Source: Alphaproteobacteria bacterium
GTDB lineage: Bacteria > Pseudomonadota > Alphaproteobacteria > Geminicoccales > Geminicoccaceae
Reading direction: 5' to 3'
Length of the DNA stretch: 60,082 nucleotides
Assembly (NCBI GenBank): GCA_026982705.1
Contig: JALSGP010000023.1
Coordinates: 1 to 60,082, forward strand
Part shown: one piece after another, positions 27,268 to 36,878 of the stretch
How the letters are laid out: every line of letters begins with the position of its first letter
Position numbering within the stretch: the first letter of the stretch is position 1
Translations under genes and position numbers: made by a program
The notes under the pieces: model-generated
What the model was told of the DNA's origin: nothing
The model's input: only the letters and a program-made list of their open reading frames with translations
Databases searched by the model: none

Positions 27268-28728
27268 ATGAGCGCCAACCTCGCCGCGCTGGGCTATCTC
27301 GTCGCCGCCGTCTGCTTCATCTTGGCGCTGCGCGGCCTCTCCCACCCGCGCACGGCCCGGCCCGGCAACATCATCGGCATGGCGGGCATGGCGCTGGCCA
27401 TCCTGGTCACGCTCCTCTCCCTGCCGCGGCCCGGCGCGCTCGCCTATCTGCTGATCCTCGCCGGTATCGCCGCGGGCGGCGGCATCGGCTACTTGGTGGC
27501 CCAGCGCATCCAGATGACGGCGATGCCCCAGCTGGTGGCGGCCTTCCACTCGCTGGTGGGCCTCGCCGCCGTCTTCGTGGCCGCCGCCGCCCTGCTGAGC
27601 CCGGCCGACTTCCACATCCTGCGTCCCGACGGCGCCATCAAGACCGCCTCGCTGCTGGAGATGGGCCTCGGCACCATCATCGGCGCCATCACCTTCACCG
27701 GCTCGGTGATCGCCTGGGGCAAGCTGCAGGCGCGCTTTCCCCGTCACATCGAGGAACGCATCCCGGAGCCGGTGCTGCGGGTGTTCCGCCTGTTCATGCG
27801 CTCGGCCCCCATCCTGCTGCCGGGCCGCCACGCCCTCAACGCCGGGATCGCCGCCGCCATCCTGGTGCTGCTGGGCGTGTTCATGGCCAGCGAGAGCGGC
27901 TGGGTGTTCACGTTGATGACGCTCCTCGCCTTCGCCCTCGGTGTGCTGCTGATCATCCCCATCGGCGGCGCCGACATGCCGGTGGTGATCTCCATGCTCA
28001 ACAGCTACTCGGGCTGGGCCGCCTCCGGCATCGGCTTCACCCTCAACAACCCCATGCTCATCATCACCGGCGCGCTGGTGGGATCCTCCGGCGCCATCCT
28101 CTCCTACATCATGTGCCGCGCCATGAACCGCTCCTTCGTCTCGGTGATCCTGGGCGGCTTCGGCGAGACGGCGGCGGCCGCGGCCGAGGAGGGCGAGAAG
28201 ACGGTGAAACAGGGCTCGCCGGAGGATGCCGCCTTCCTCATGGAGAACGCCCAGAAGGTGATCGTGGTGCCGGGCTACGGCATGGCGGTGGCCCAGGCGC
28301 AGCACGCGGTGCGGGAGCTGTTCGACACCCTCACCAAGAAGGGCGTGGAGGTGAAGTTCGCCATCCATCCCGTGGCCGGCCGCATGCCCGGCCACATGAA
28401 CGTGCTGCTGGCCGAGGCCAACATCCCCTACGACGTCGTCCACGAGCTGGAGGAGATCAACAACGAATTCCAGACCGCCGACGTGGCCTACGTCATCGGC
28501 GCCAACGACATCACCAATCCCGCCGCCAAGGAGGACGCCAATTCGCCCATCTACGGCATGCCGGTCCTCGACGTGGAGAAGGCCAAGGCGGTGATCTTCG
28601 TCAAGCGCTCGCTGGCACCCGGCTATGCCGGCATCGACAATCCGCTGTTCTACCGGCCCAACACCATGATGGTCTTCGGCGACGCCAAGAAGGTCACCGA
28701 GGAGATCGTACGCGGTCTCGATCCGTGA
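27268..28728 (+). CDS. pntB: NAD(P) transhydrogenase subunit beta
   Basis: 486 residues. The N-terminal half has about nine membrane helices of the proton channel. The C-terminal NADP(H)-binding domain III has VIVVPGYGMAVAQAQHAVRE, HPVAGRMPGHMNVLLAEA, GANDITNPAAKEDANSPIYG and KRSLAPGYAGIDN. Completes the PntAA-AB-B complex. Confidence 0.95.
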   Translation: MSANLAALGYLVAAVCFILALRGLSHPRTARPGNIIGMAGMALAILVTLLSLPRPGALAYLLILAGIAAGGGIGYLVAQRIQMTAMPQLVAAFHSLVGLAAVFVAAAALLSPADFHILRPDGAIKTASLLEMGLGTIIGAITFTGSVIAWGKLQARFPRHIEERIPEPVLRVFRLFMRSAPILLPGRHALNAGIAAAILVLLGVFMASESGWVFTLMTLLAFALGVLLIIPIGGADMPVVISMLNSYSGWAASGIGFTLNNPMLIITGALVGSSGAILSYIMCRAMNRSFVSVILGGFGETAAAAAEEGEKTVKQGSPEDAAFLMENAQKVIVVPGYGMAVAQAQHAVRELFDTLTKKGVEVKFAIHPVAGRMPGHMNVLLAEANIPYDVVHELEEINNEFQTADVAYVIGANDITNPAAKEDANSPIYGMPVLDVEKAKAVIFVKRSLAPGYAGIDNPLFYRPNTMMVFGDAKKVTEEIVRGLDP

Positions 28729-28738
28729 GGAGGCGGCC

Positions 28739-29278
28739 ATGAGCGGACGTCGCATCCTCGCCCTTTCCGGCAGCCTGCGCCGGGATTCCTACAACACCGC
28801 CCTGCTGCGGGCGGCGACGGAGCTGGCACCGGCCGGCTGGGCCGTGGAGGTGCGCACCCTCCACCACATCCCCCTCTACGACGAGGACGTGCGGGCCCGG
28901 GGCTTCCCGCCGGCGGTGGCGGGGTTGCGGGATGCGGTGCGGGCCGCCGACGCCCTGCTGATCGCCACGCCGGAATACAACTACAGCTTCTCCGGCGTGC
29001 TCAAGAACGCGGTGGACTGGATCTCGCGCCCGCCGGAGCAGCCCCTCGCCGGTAAGCCGGTGGCGGTGGTGAGCGCCAGTCCCGGGATCACCGGCGGCGT
29101 CCGCGCCCAGTGGGCCCTCAAGCCGGTGTTGGCGGCGCTGGGGGCGCGGGTGCTGTTCCGGCCGGAGATGGCGGTGGGGGGCGCGCGGGAGAAGTTCGAC
29201 GAGGCCGGTCGTCTCGTGGACGAGGAGACCCGCCGCCGTCTCGCGGCCCTGCTGGAGGCGCTGACGGCCCCGCTCTAG
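28739..29278 (+). CDS. NADPH-dependent FMN reductase family protein
   Basis: A 179-residue flavodoxin-like reductase (ChrR/azoreductase type). The FMN phosphate loop GSLRRDSYNTALL is at residue 11, TPEYNYSFSGVLKNAVDW near 80, and SASPGITGGVRAQ near 117. It reduces quinones or metals using NADPH; the true substrate is unknown. ATG lies 10 bases after pntB, so it probably shares the transhydrogenase transcript. Confidence 0.88.
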   Translation: MSGRRILALSGSLRRDSYNTALLRAATELAPAGWAVEVRTLHHIPLYDEDVRARGFPPAVAGLRDAVRAADALLIATPEYNYSFSGVLKNAVDWISRPPEQPLAGKPVAVVSASPGITGGVRAQWALKPVLAALGARVLFRPEMAVGGAREKFDEAGRLVDEETRRRLAALLEALTAPL

Positions 29279-29292
29279 ACGGCGGCCGGCCC

Positions 29293-29321
29293 TTGCCCGG
29301 CCGGCCCCCGCCGGCCATATT
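29293..29321 (+). promoter_or_regulatory. sigma-70 type promoter of tRNA-Thr
   Basis: TTGCCC, 17-base spacer, CATATT, ending 11 bases before tRNA-Thr; same layout as the other tRNA promoters here. Confidence 0.45.
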
Positions 29322-29332
29322 GGCGCCGCGGA

Positions 29333-29408
29333 GCCGCGGTAGCTCAGTCGGTAGAGCAGCGCATTCGTAATGCGCGGGTCGGGGGTTCGAGTCCCTCCCG
29401 CGGCACCA
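29333..29408 (+). tRNA. tRNA-Thr (anticodon CGT)
   Basis: Acceptor GCCGCGG/CCGCGGC, D-arm GCTC..GAGC, anticodon stem GCGCA/TGCGC with loop TTCGTAA (anticodon CGT), T-loop TTCGAGT, discriminator A, encoded CCA. Confidence 0.95.
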
Positions 29409-29672
29409 GGACGGAGGAGGCGGTGGGCCGAGCCGTGGCCTGCGCCTCGATTGTCCATCCCACGCTCTCACGGCTTCGCGGTGGGAAGCTTCTCCTTCCT
29501 CGTTCCCAGCGGGCGGATCCCGCCCTTCGTGCGTCCGCCCCGGCGCGATCCGTTCGTGCCGAGGGACGCCCCGATCCGTGACGCGCTGCCGGCGTTCCTG
29601 CCGGAACGGGCCGCGGGCTGTGCCCCGTTTCGACCCGGGCCGCGGATGCGGCACCCCGCCCCGTGCCCCGGC

Positions 29673-32423
29673 TCACTCCCGCCCCGCCGCCCGCGCCGCG
29701 TCGCCGCCCCGGCCGTCGGCGCGTTCGCCCTTCTCGTCCCTCTCCTCCTTCTTCCGTTTTGCCGGCACCAGCATCCGCGCGATCACCACCGGTTCCACCG
29801 CACGGCGCGCCACGACCACCCCCGCGAGCACCGGCGCCGGTCCCGCGCCGGGCCGACCCGGCCGTGCTCCGGCAGACGGGCTCCCGGTCCCGCCGCGCCC
29901 GGCCACCGTGCCCACGGCGGGCGCGGATCCCGGCGTGCCGAGGGTCCGGAGCGGATTCGGGAGGAGCCCGCCGGGCCCGGGTGCGGACGCCCGGCCTCCG
30001 CCGCCGGGTGCGGGCGGCGGTGAGGCCGGGGTCGGGCCCGCGGGACCGCCGGGCGCCGGGGCACCGCCGGCGCCCCCGGTCGAGGCCCCCTCGTCTCCGA
30101 GATCGGCTCCGTCCAGGGCGGAGCCCAGATCCCACTCCGTCGGCCCGCCGTCCCCGCCGGAGGCGGTCCCCCCGGTCGGGGCACCGCCGGCGGGAGCAGG
30201 GGCGGCACCGCCGCCGCCGAAAAGACCGCCCAGCAGGCCCGACACGAAGCCGCCGAGGGCCGCCTTCCCCAATTCTCCTTCCAGCATTTCGTGTCCCGGC
30301 GCGACGCCGGGCGTGGGGAACAGATAGAGAGTGAGGAGGATGGTCACGCTCTGGATCAGGAAGCATTCGAGGGCGTCGGTATAGCCGTAGTCCTGCCCGC
30401 GGATCAGCTGGAGGCCGGCCGCCACCGTGCAGGCGGCGCCGCCGGCGATGACGGCGAGGGAGGCCCGGATCACGAAGACCTCGACGGTGGTGTATTCCGC
30501 CGTTTCCTGACCGTAGCCGTGACGCCCCACCGACTGGGCGAGCCCGTGCGGACCCGCGAAGCGCCAGTAGCCGAAGGTGCGGTCGCCCGCCGCGGTCGGC
30601 ACCAGGAGACGGGCCCCCGCCGCCAGATCCGCCTCGGCGAACCGGCGGAGCTCCGGCGGGATCGCGGCGATCTCCGCCAGCGCCTCCGGCCGCGTCACCA
30701 GACGGAAGGAGCCGGGATCGTCCGCGAGCCGTCGCAGCCACCGCAGACCGCTCTCCGTCACCCTCCCGGCCAGGTGATGTTCCAGCAGATCGTCCAGCAG
30801 CGACAGCAGCCGCCCGGCCCGGACGGCCTCGGCGTCCTCCGCGGGGGCGACGACCCGCTCGCGCGCCCGGATCACGTCCAGGTCCACGCGGAGCCGGCCT
30901 TCGGCCTCGGAACGGAGATGACGGGCCAGCACCAGCGGCCCGTCGGGCACCGCCAGGGTGCCCGGAAAGGCCCGCGCGAGGAGCGCGTCGGCGAGACGCC
31001 CCCGCCAGGCGACCAGGGCGGCGAGGACCGGTGCCCGCAGCGGGACCCGCAGGGCCCCCTCCCGCGCCCGCCCGTCGTCGGCACCGCCGGCCGCGAGGGC
31101 GGCCAGCGCCACGAACCGCTCGGCCGTCCGGTCGAGAAGCCAGGCGCGCGGCAGACGGCTCGCCGTCACCAGCAGTTCGCTGGCCACGATCCAGCGCCGG
31201 GAGACCTCGGTCGACCCCGGCGGTACCAGCCAGCGCTCGGCCCGCCAGCCGCCCCTGTCGGCCCCGCGATAGTCCACCCGCAGGAGGAGGCCCGCGGAAG
31301 GCGGGGACGCATCCCCACCCGTCCCCTCCAGGGCCTCCGAGAGGGCCCCCAGCGCGCCCCCGAAGAGATCGCCCACGGGCGACGGGGAGACGGGCGTGCC
31401 GGCCGGGGTGAAGGCGTCCCCGCTCCACAGCCGGTCCCGGTGCCGGAGGACCACCGTCAGGGTGCGTCCGTCGCGGCCGCGGGGCTGCACCGCGAGGGTG
31501 AGGGTCTCGATGGCACGGGCGAGACGGATCTCGTATCGCAGGACGGTCTCCTCACGGACCTCCGGTCGCTCCCGCACCAGCCGCACCTCGAGGCCGAGGC
31601 GCGGGGCGAGATCCGCGAGATCGCCGCCGGTTCGATCCGGCGCCACCGCCCGTTCGCCGGGCGCCGCCACCAGCGGCGTCGGATCGAGATCGATCCAGTC
31701 CCCGCCGTCCCGCATCTGCACCCAGCAGTGGTCGGCGAAGACCGCGGCATCCGGCCCCGCCGTCGCCGCCACCGGTTCCCGCCAGATGCCCGCTCGACGG
31801 AACAGGGCCTCGGCGGCCAGCAGATCGGTCACCACCGATTCCACCAGCGCGCCGGCGCGCGCCGCCTGTGCCGCCAGGACGCGGGGGACGTCCACCGGCA
31901 GGCCGGCCTCGGCGAGGCGGGCGAGGAGGCGGCGATCGGCGATCGCCGGCACGACATCGGGCGCAAGGGCCGGCGGACGGACCGAGGAGGCGAGGAGCTG
32001 CGTCCGCTCCCCGTCGAGTCGTGCCCGCGCGAAGCGCACCTCCCGTCCCTGCGCCCGCAGCAGTTCCGCCAGCAGCAGCGCCCGGTCGCAGACGGTGCCG
32101 GCGCGCGAGGCCAGGGCGCCCGCGGCGAAGCGCAGGAGGCCCGCCACCGGCAGCAGGGCGATCTCCTCCCGCACGAAGCGCCAGGCCGCCCGCCAGTCTC
32201 CCAGCCGCTCACCGAGGGCGCGCGGATCGAAGCCGGTGCGGTCGAGATCGGCACGGAACGCCCGCAGGGCCTCGCCGAGGCGTGCCAGTTCCTCCGTCGC
32301 GATGGTCCCTCCGCGGGCCGTGGCCGGTGCCTGGGCCCGGGCCCCCGGCACGAGGACCAGGGTCTGGCTCCACACCAGCGCCGCCGCCGACAGCACCGCC
32401 ACCCCTCGCCGCAGCACGCCCAT
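29673..32423 (-). CDS. Large secreted transglutaminase-like protein with Gly/Pro-rich tail
   Basis: 916 residues. A signal peptide (VLSAAALVWSQTLVLVPGARA) precedes a transglutaminase-like cysteine-protease fold with Cys112 (SRAGTVCDRALLLAELLRAQ), His232 (FADHCWVQM) and Asp245/247 (DWIDLDPTP). A long middle region has no recognised domain. It ends with WRFAGPHGLAQSVGRHGYGQ, two hydrophobic helices at about 649-673 and 685-702, a Gly/Ala/Pro-rich low-complexity stretch (about 725-880) and a basic tail with PAKRKKEERDEK. The start at 32423 has GGGGAG 7 bases upstream; longer frames lack one. No operon partner. It may process or cross-link envelope proteins or peptidoglycan, but this is only inferred from the fold. 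Confidence 0.75.
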   Translation of the reverse strand: MGVLRRGVAVLSAAALVWSQTLVLVPGARAQAPATARGGTIATEELARLGEALRAFRADLDRTGFDPRALGERLGDWRAAWRFVREEIALLPVAGLLRFAAGALASRAGTVCDRALLLAELLRAQGREVRFARARLDGERTQLLASSVRPPALAPDVVPAIADRRLLARLAEAGLPVDVPRVLAAQAARAGALVESVVTDLLAAEALFRRAGIWREPVAATAGPDAAVFADHCWVQMRDGGDWIDLDPTPLVAAPGERAVAPDRTGGDLADLAPRLGLEVRLVRERPEVREETVLRYEIRLARAIETLTLAVQPRGRDGRTLTVVLRHRDRLWSGDAFTPAGTPVSPSPVGDLFGGALGALSEALEGTGGDASPPSAGLLLRVDYRGADRGGWRAERWLVPPGSTEVSRRWIVASELLVTASRLPRAWLLDRTAERFVALAALAAGGADDGRAREGALRVPLRAPVLAALVAWRGRLADALLARAFPGTLAVPDGPLVLARHLRSEAEGRLRVDLDVIRARERVVAPAEDAEAVRAGRLLSLLDDLLEHHLAGRVTESGLRWLRRLADDPGSFRLVTRPEALAEIAAIPPELRRFAEADLAAGARLLVPTAAGDRTFGYWRFAGPHGLAQSVGRHGYGQETAEYTTVEVFVIRASLAVIAGGAACTVAAGLQLIRGQDYGYTDALECFLIQSVTILLTLYLFPTPGVAPGHEMLEGELGKAALGGFVSGLLGGLFGGGGAAPAPAGGAPTGGTASGGDGGPTEWDLGSALDGADLGDEGASTGGAGGAPAPGGPAGPTPASPPPAPGGGGRASAPGPGGLLPNPLRTLGTPGSAPAVGTVAGRGGTGSPSAGARPGRPGAGPAPVLAGVVVARRAVEPVVIARMLVPAKRKKEERDEKGERADGRGGDAARAAGRE

Positions 32424-32773
32424 GACCGCTCTCCCCGGCACGATGGTCGCGATGCGGGCCGCCCGCCACCCTCCGGCACCGCATCCGCTCTCGCGGCCCG
32501 CGGACGACCCGGAACGGCGGCATCCTACCACGCGAGGCCCCTCCACGGAATTCGCTGCCGGCGCGCGCCGGCGACCCGCGGGCCGGACGCGCATCGCGCG
32601 GGATCCCCGCCACCCTCGCGGACCGGCCTCGCCGACACGGCCGATCGCCGCTTGTCCGTCCCGGTGGCCCCCGCTATGGAGCGCCGGGGCGTCCGGCCTT
32701 CCGCGAGGTCTCGTCCGCGCTCCTTCCGGATTCCCGCACCCGTTCACCGCACGGACTCCACGGAGGGGCCGCC
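32424..32773. other. Divergent intergenic region, transglutaminase-like gene / clc
   Basis: 350 bases between two divergent starts. No ORF looks real. A weak sigma-70-like pair TTGTCC (32652) - 17 bases - TATGGA (32675) points toward the chloride channel gene. No palindromic operator was noticed. Confidence 0.4.
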
Positions 32774-34564
32774 GTGCACCTTCGCCCGGGACCCGACATG
32801 CCGAGATTGGTCGCGCGCAACCCGCTCCTGTGGCTGAGCCTGTTCGCCGTGGTGGTGGGGATCGTCACCGGCCTCGGCGCCGCCCTCTTCCGCCTGCTGG
32901 TGGCCCTGGTCCACAATCTCGCCTTCTACGGCGAGTTCTCCTGGTTCTACGACGCCAATCTCTTCGGCCCGCCCAGCCCCTGGGGGCCCTTCGTGATCCT
33001 GGCGCCGGTGCTGGCCGGCCTCGTGGTGGTGTGGATCGTCGAGACCTTCGCCCCCGAGGCACGTGGCCACGGCGTGCCGGAGGTGATGTACGCCATCTAC
33101 TATCGGGAGGGGCTGATCCGGCCGGTGGTGGCGGTGGCCAAGACCCTCGCCTCCGCCCTTTCCATCGGCAGCGGCGCGTCGGTGGGACGCGAGGGCCCCA
33201 TCATCCAGATCGGCTCCGCCTTCGGTTCCACCTTCGCCCAGTGGCTGCGGCTCGAGCCCTGGCAGCGCATCACCATGATCTGCGCCGGTGCCGGCGCCGG
33301 CATCGCCGCCACCTTCAACACCCCGCTGGGGGGCGTGCTGTTCGCCGTCGAGCTGCTGATGCCGGAGATCTCCGCCCGCACCTTCCTGCCGGTGGTGATC
33401 GCCACCGGCACCGCCACCTATGTCGGACGGTTGTTCTTCGGCTCCGCGCCCGCCTTCCACCTCGACCGTGCCGGCGTCGGCACCGTCGAGGACGTGGCGC
33501 TGCCCACCCTCGTCCTCCTCGCGCTCCTGGGCGTCCTCTGCGGCCTCGCCGCCTTCGCCTTCATCCGTACCCTCACCTTCCTGGAGCTGCGCTTCGAACG
33601 CTGGCGGGCGAGCCCCTATCTCAAGAACCTCGCGGGCATGACGGTGATCGGGGCGGTGATGTACGCCCTCTTCCTCTACGACGGCCACTATCACACCGCC
33701 GGTGTGGGCTATGCCACCATCCAGGCGGTGCTCGACCACCGCATCACCCTGGCCTGGTTCCTGGCCCTTCTGTTCGTGCTCAAGCTCCTCGCCACCTCCC
33801 TCAGCCTCGCCGCCGGCGCCTCGGGCGGCGTGTTCGCGCCGTCGCTGTTCATGGGCGCCACGCTGGGCGGCGCCTTCGGGGCGCTGGTGGTGCCGCTGTT
33901 CGGCATCGACGACTTCACCGTGGGCGAATTCGCCATCGTCGGCATGGCCAGCACCGTCGCCGGTGGGACCGGCGCCGCGCTCATGTCGATCGTGATGATC
34001 TTCGAGATGACCCGCGACTTCCACATTCTGTTTCCGTCGATCCTCGCCTGCGGGCTGGCCGTCGGCGTCCGCCGCCTCCTCTCCGACGAGAACATCTACA
34101 CCATCAAGCTGCTCTGGCGCGGCGTGCGCATCCCCAAGGAACGCCACAGCAACATGTTCCTGGTCCGGCACGCGCACGAGGTCATGAGCACCGACTGCTT
34201 CGTCATGGACGCCGACCTCGCGGTGCAGGAGGCGCTGCGCCGGCTGCCGGAAAAGCCGGACTCCGAGTACATCGTCGTCGCCGACCGCGACCGGGTGGTG
34301 GGCGTGATCCTCGTCCCGCCGAGCCTCCACGGTCTCCGCGCCCTGGCCGGTCACGTCACGCTGCGGGACATCGCCGACCGGCGCTGGATCGTCGCCCTGC
34401 CCGGGCAGACCATGTTCGAGATCTTCCGCCGCATGGCCCGCCACGACGCCCTCTACGTGCTGGTGGTGGATCCGGTGCGGGTGCCCCACGCCCACGACGT
34501 CCTGGGCGTGATCGCCCGCGCCCAGATCACCCGGGCGGTGATCGAAAACTTCGGCCGCACATAG
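32774..34564 (+). CDS. ClC-family chloride channel/antiporter with C-terminal CBS pair
   Basis: 596 residues. The ClC membrane domain has the anion-selectivity segments GSGASVGREGP (gating Glu present; the usual GSGIP reads GSGAS), GAGAGIAATFNTPLGG and GASGGVFAPSLFMG. A cytoplasmic CBS pair follows from about residue 455 (HEVMSTDCFVMDADLAVQEA; MARHDALYVLVVDP). GTG 32774 is preferred because GGAGG lies 7 bases upstream; ATG 32798 is the alternative. It moves chloride or related anions across the inner membrane. Channel or exchanger mode is not certain. Confidence 0.9.
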   Translation: MHLRPGPDMPRLVARNPLLWLSLFAVVVGIVTGLGAALFRLLVALVHNLAFYGEFSWFYDANLFGPPSPWGPFVILAPVLAGLVVVWIVETFAPEARGHGVPEVMYAIYYREGLIRPVVAVAKTLASALSIGSGASVGREGPIIQIGSAFGSTFAQWLRLEPWQRITMICAGAGAGIAATFNTPLGGVLFAVELLMPEISARTFLPVVIATGTATYVGRLFFGSAPAFHLDRAGVGTVEDVALPTLVLLALLGVLCGLAAFAFIRTLTFLELRFERWRASPYLKNLAGMTVIGAVMYALFLYDGHYHTAGVGYATIQAVLDHRITLAWFLALLFVLKLLATSLSLAAGASGGVFAPSLFMGATLGGAFGALVVPLFGIDDFTVGEFAIVGMASTVAGGTGAALMSIVMIFEMTRDFHILFPSILACGLAVGVRRLLSDENIYTIKLLWRGVRIPKERHSNMFLVRHAHEVMSTDCFVMDADLAVQEALRRLPEKPDSEYIVVADRDRVVGVILVPPSLHGLRALAGHVTLRDIADRRWIVALPGQTMFEIFRRMARHDALYVLVVDPVRVPHAHDVLGVIARAQITRAVIENFGRT

Positions 34565-34616
34565 CGGTCGACGCGCCCGCGCGCTACATCCGCCGGGGGT
34601 ACGGAGCGGAGGGACG

Positions 34617-36860
34617 GTGTTCGAGGATCCGGTGCGGTTCCCCGTCGCCGCGGACGCCCATCTCGCGGGTCTCAATCCGGAGCAGCGCGAGGCGGTGACC
34701 GCGCCGGACGGACCGCTGCTGGTGCTGGCCGGCGCCGGCACCGGCAAGACGCGGGTGCTCACCACCCGCCTCGCCCACGTCCTCCTCACCGGCCGCGCCC
34801 GCCCCGCCGAGGTGCTGGCCGTCACCTTCACCAACAAGGCGGCGCGGGAGATGATCCAGCGGGTGGAAACCCTCATCGGCCGCGGCTGCGAGGGGCTGTG
34901 GCTCGGCACCTTCCACGCCCTCGGCCTGCGCATCCTGCGCCGCCACGCCGAACTCGCGGGTCTCCGCCCCGACTTCACCGTGCTGGATGCCGACGACCAG
35001 CTCCGCCTCTGCCGGCAGGTGCTGGAGGCGGCCGATCTCGACGTGCGCCGCTGGCCGCCCAGGGTGCTGCTGGCACTGATCCAGCGCTTCAAGGACCGCG
35101 GCTGGACGCCGGAGCGGGTGCCGGAGCGGGAGGTGGGGGACTTCGCCCTCGGGCGGCTGGTGGAGCTCTACGCCGCCTACCAGCGGCGGCTCGAGGAACT
35201 CAACGCCTGCGACTTCGGCGATCTGCTGCTGCGCGGGCTGGAGCTGTTCCTCCGCCACGAGGACGTGCTGGCCCGCTATCAGCGGCGCTTCCGCATCATC
35301 CTGGTGGACGAGTACCAGGACACCAACGTGGCCCAGTACCTGTGGCTGCGCCTCTTGGCCCACGCCCACCACAACATCACCTGCGTGGGCGACGACGATC
35401 AGTCCATCTATTCCTGGCGCGGGGCGGAGGTGGGCAACATCCTCCGCTTCGAACAGGACTTCCCCGACGCCCGCATCGTCCGCCTCGAGCGCAACTACCG
35501 CTCCACCGGCCACATCCTCGCCGCCGCCTCCGCCCTCGTCGCCCACAACCGCCACCGCCATCCCAAGACCCTGCGCGCCACCGGCGAGGCGGGCGAGCCG
35601 GTGCGGGTGGCGGCGCTGTGGGACGAACAGGAGGAGGCCCGCTTCGTGGCCGACGAGATCGAGGCCCACCGGCGCGCCGGCGGCCGCCTCGGCGACTGCG
35701 CCATCCTGGTGCGGGCCGGCTTCCAGACCCGCGCCTTCGAGGAGCGCTTCATCCAGACGGGCCTGCCCTATCGCGTGGTGGGCGGCCTCCGCTTCTACGA
35801 GCGCCAGGAGATCCGCGACGCGGTGGCCTATCTGCGGCTGGTGCACCGCCCGGACGACGACCTCGCCTTCGAGCGGGTGGTCAACACGCCCCGCCGCGGC
35901 ATCGGGGAGACGGCGCTGCGGCGTCTCAGGGAGACGGCGCGACGGGCCGGCACCAGCCTCTTCGGCGCCGCCCGCCTGCTGTGCGACACCGACGAGCTGG
36001 CCCCCCGCACCCGCGGCGCCCTCGCCCGCTTCCTCCACGCGGTGGAGCACTGGCGGATCCTCGCCCGCGAGCTGGAGCCGCGGCGGCTGGCGGAGACGGT
36101 GCTGGAGGATTCGGGCTATGTGGAGATGTGGCAGCGGGCGTCCACGCCCGACGCGCCGGGCCGGCTCGAGAACCTCAAGGAATTCGTGCAGGCACTGGAG
36201 GAGTTCGAGACCCTCGCCGGCTTCCTCGAGCACGTGGCGCTGGTCACCGAGCATCTCGAGGACCCGGGCGGCGACTTGGTGCAGGTGATGACCCTCCATG
36301 CCGCCAAGGGGCTGGAGTTCGACGTGGTGTTCCTGTGCGGCTGGGAGGAGGGGATCTTCCCCAACCAGCGGGCCGTGGACGAGGGCGGCGAGCGGGCGCT
36401 GGAGGAGGAACGGCGTCTCGCCTATGTGGGCATGACCCGCGCCCGCCGGCGTCTCACCATCACCTTCGCCGCCAACCGCCGCATCCACGGCCAGTGGCTG
36501 AACGCCCCGCCCTCCCGCTTCCTCGACGAGCTGCCGGCCGACCATGTGCGGGTGCTGCACCGCGACCCGCGCGGCCGGCCCGACTTCGACCCGGCCTTCG
36601 ACGACGCCCCCTTCGCCCCACGGGTGATGCGCCACCGCAGCCGCCGCGCCGCCCTCGCCGGCGTGCTGGAGGCGACGGCGCGGGAGACGCGGGTGGTGCG
36701 CCGGCCCGAGCCACGCCACGCCTTCCGCACCGGCGATCGGGTCTTCCACGAGAAGTTCGGCTACGGCCGCGTGGAGGCGGTGGACGGCGACAAGCTGGAG
36801 ATCCGGTTCGAGAGGGCCGGTCGCAAGAAGGTGGTGGACCGCTTCGTGGAACCCGCCTGA
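34617..36860 (+). CDS. uvrD: UvrD/PcrA-type ATP-dependent 3'-5' DNA helicase
   Basis: 747-residue superfamily 1A helicase. Walker A AGAGTGKTRVL near residue 40, motif Ia TFTNKAAREM, Walker B LVDEYQDTN, motif III GDDDQSIYSWRGAE, motif V MTLHAAKGLEFDVVF, motif VI YVGMTRARRRL. The C-terminal Tudor-like segment (GDRVFHEKFGYGRVEAV) is typical of PcrA/UvrD. Acts in nucleotide excision and mismatch repair and removes blocks at forks. GTG start after a GGAGCGGAGGG stretch, 52 bases from the channel gene. Confidence 0.95.
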   Translation: MFEDPVRFPVAADAHLAGLNPEQREAVTAPDGPLLVLAGAGTGKTRVLTTRLAHVLLTGRARPAEVLAVTFTNKAAREMIQRVETLIGRGCEGLWLGTFHALGLRILRRHAELAGLRPDFTVLDADDQLRLCRQVLEAADLDVRRWPPRVLLALIQRFKDRGWTPERVPEREVGDFALGRLVELYAAYQRRLEELNACDFGDLLLRGLELFLRHEDVLARYQRRFRIILVDEYQDTNVAQYLWLRLLAHAHHNITCVGDDDQSIYSWRGAEVGNILRFEQDFPDARIVRLERNYRSTGHILAAASALVAHNRHRHPKTLRATGEAGEPVRVAALWDEQEEARFVADEIEAHRRAGGRLGDCAILVRAGFQTRAFEERFIQTGLPYRVVGGLRFYERQEIRDAVAYLRLVHRPDDDLAFERVVNTPRRGIGETALRRLRETARRAGTSLFGAARLLCDTDELAPRTRGALARFLHAVEHWRILARELEPRRLAETVLEDSGYVEMWQRASTPDAPGRLENLKEFVQALEEFETLAGFLEHVALVTEHLEDPGGDLVQVMTLHAAKGLEFDVVFLCGWEEGIFPNQRAVDEGGERALEEERRLAYVGMTRARRRLTITFAANRRIHGQWLNAPPSRFLDELPADHVRVLHRDPRGRPDFDPAFDDAPFAPRVMRHRSRRAALAGVLEATARETRVVRRPEPRHAFRTGDRVFHEKFGYGRVEAVDGDKLEIRFERAGRKKVVDRFVEPA

Positions 36861-36878
36861 GTCCGTCCGGGAGCGACG

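Noticed and set aside
29284-29302. GGCCGG/CCGGCC hairpin after the FMN reductase gene as a terminator
   Set aside because: It overlaps the -35 element of the tRNA-Thr promoter and has no T-run; simple GC-rich symmetry is expected here by chance.
30291-32837. 848-codon plus-strand frame opposite the transglutaminase-like gene
   Set aside because: The minus frame has a signal peptide, catalytic triad pattern and membrane helices; the plus frame is low-complexity Arg/Gln/Gly.
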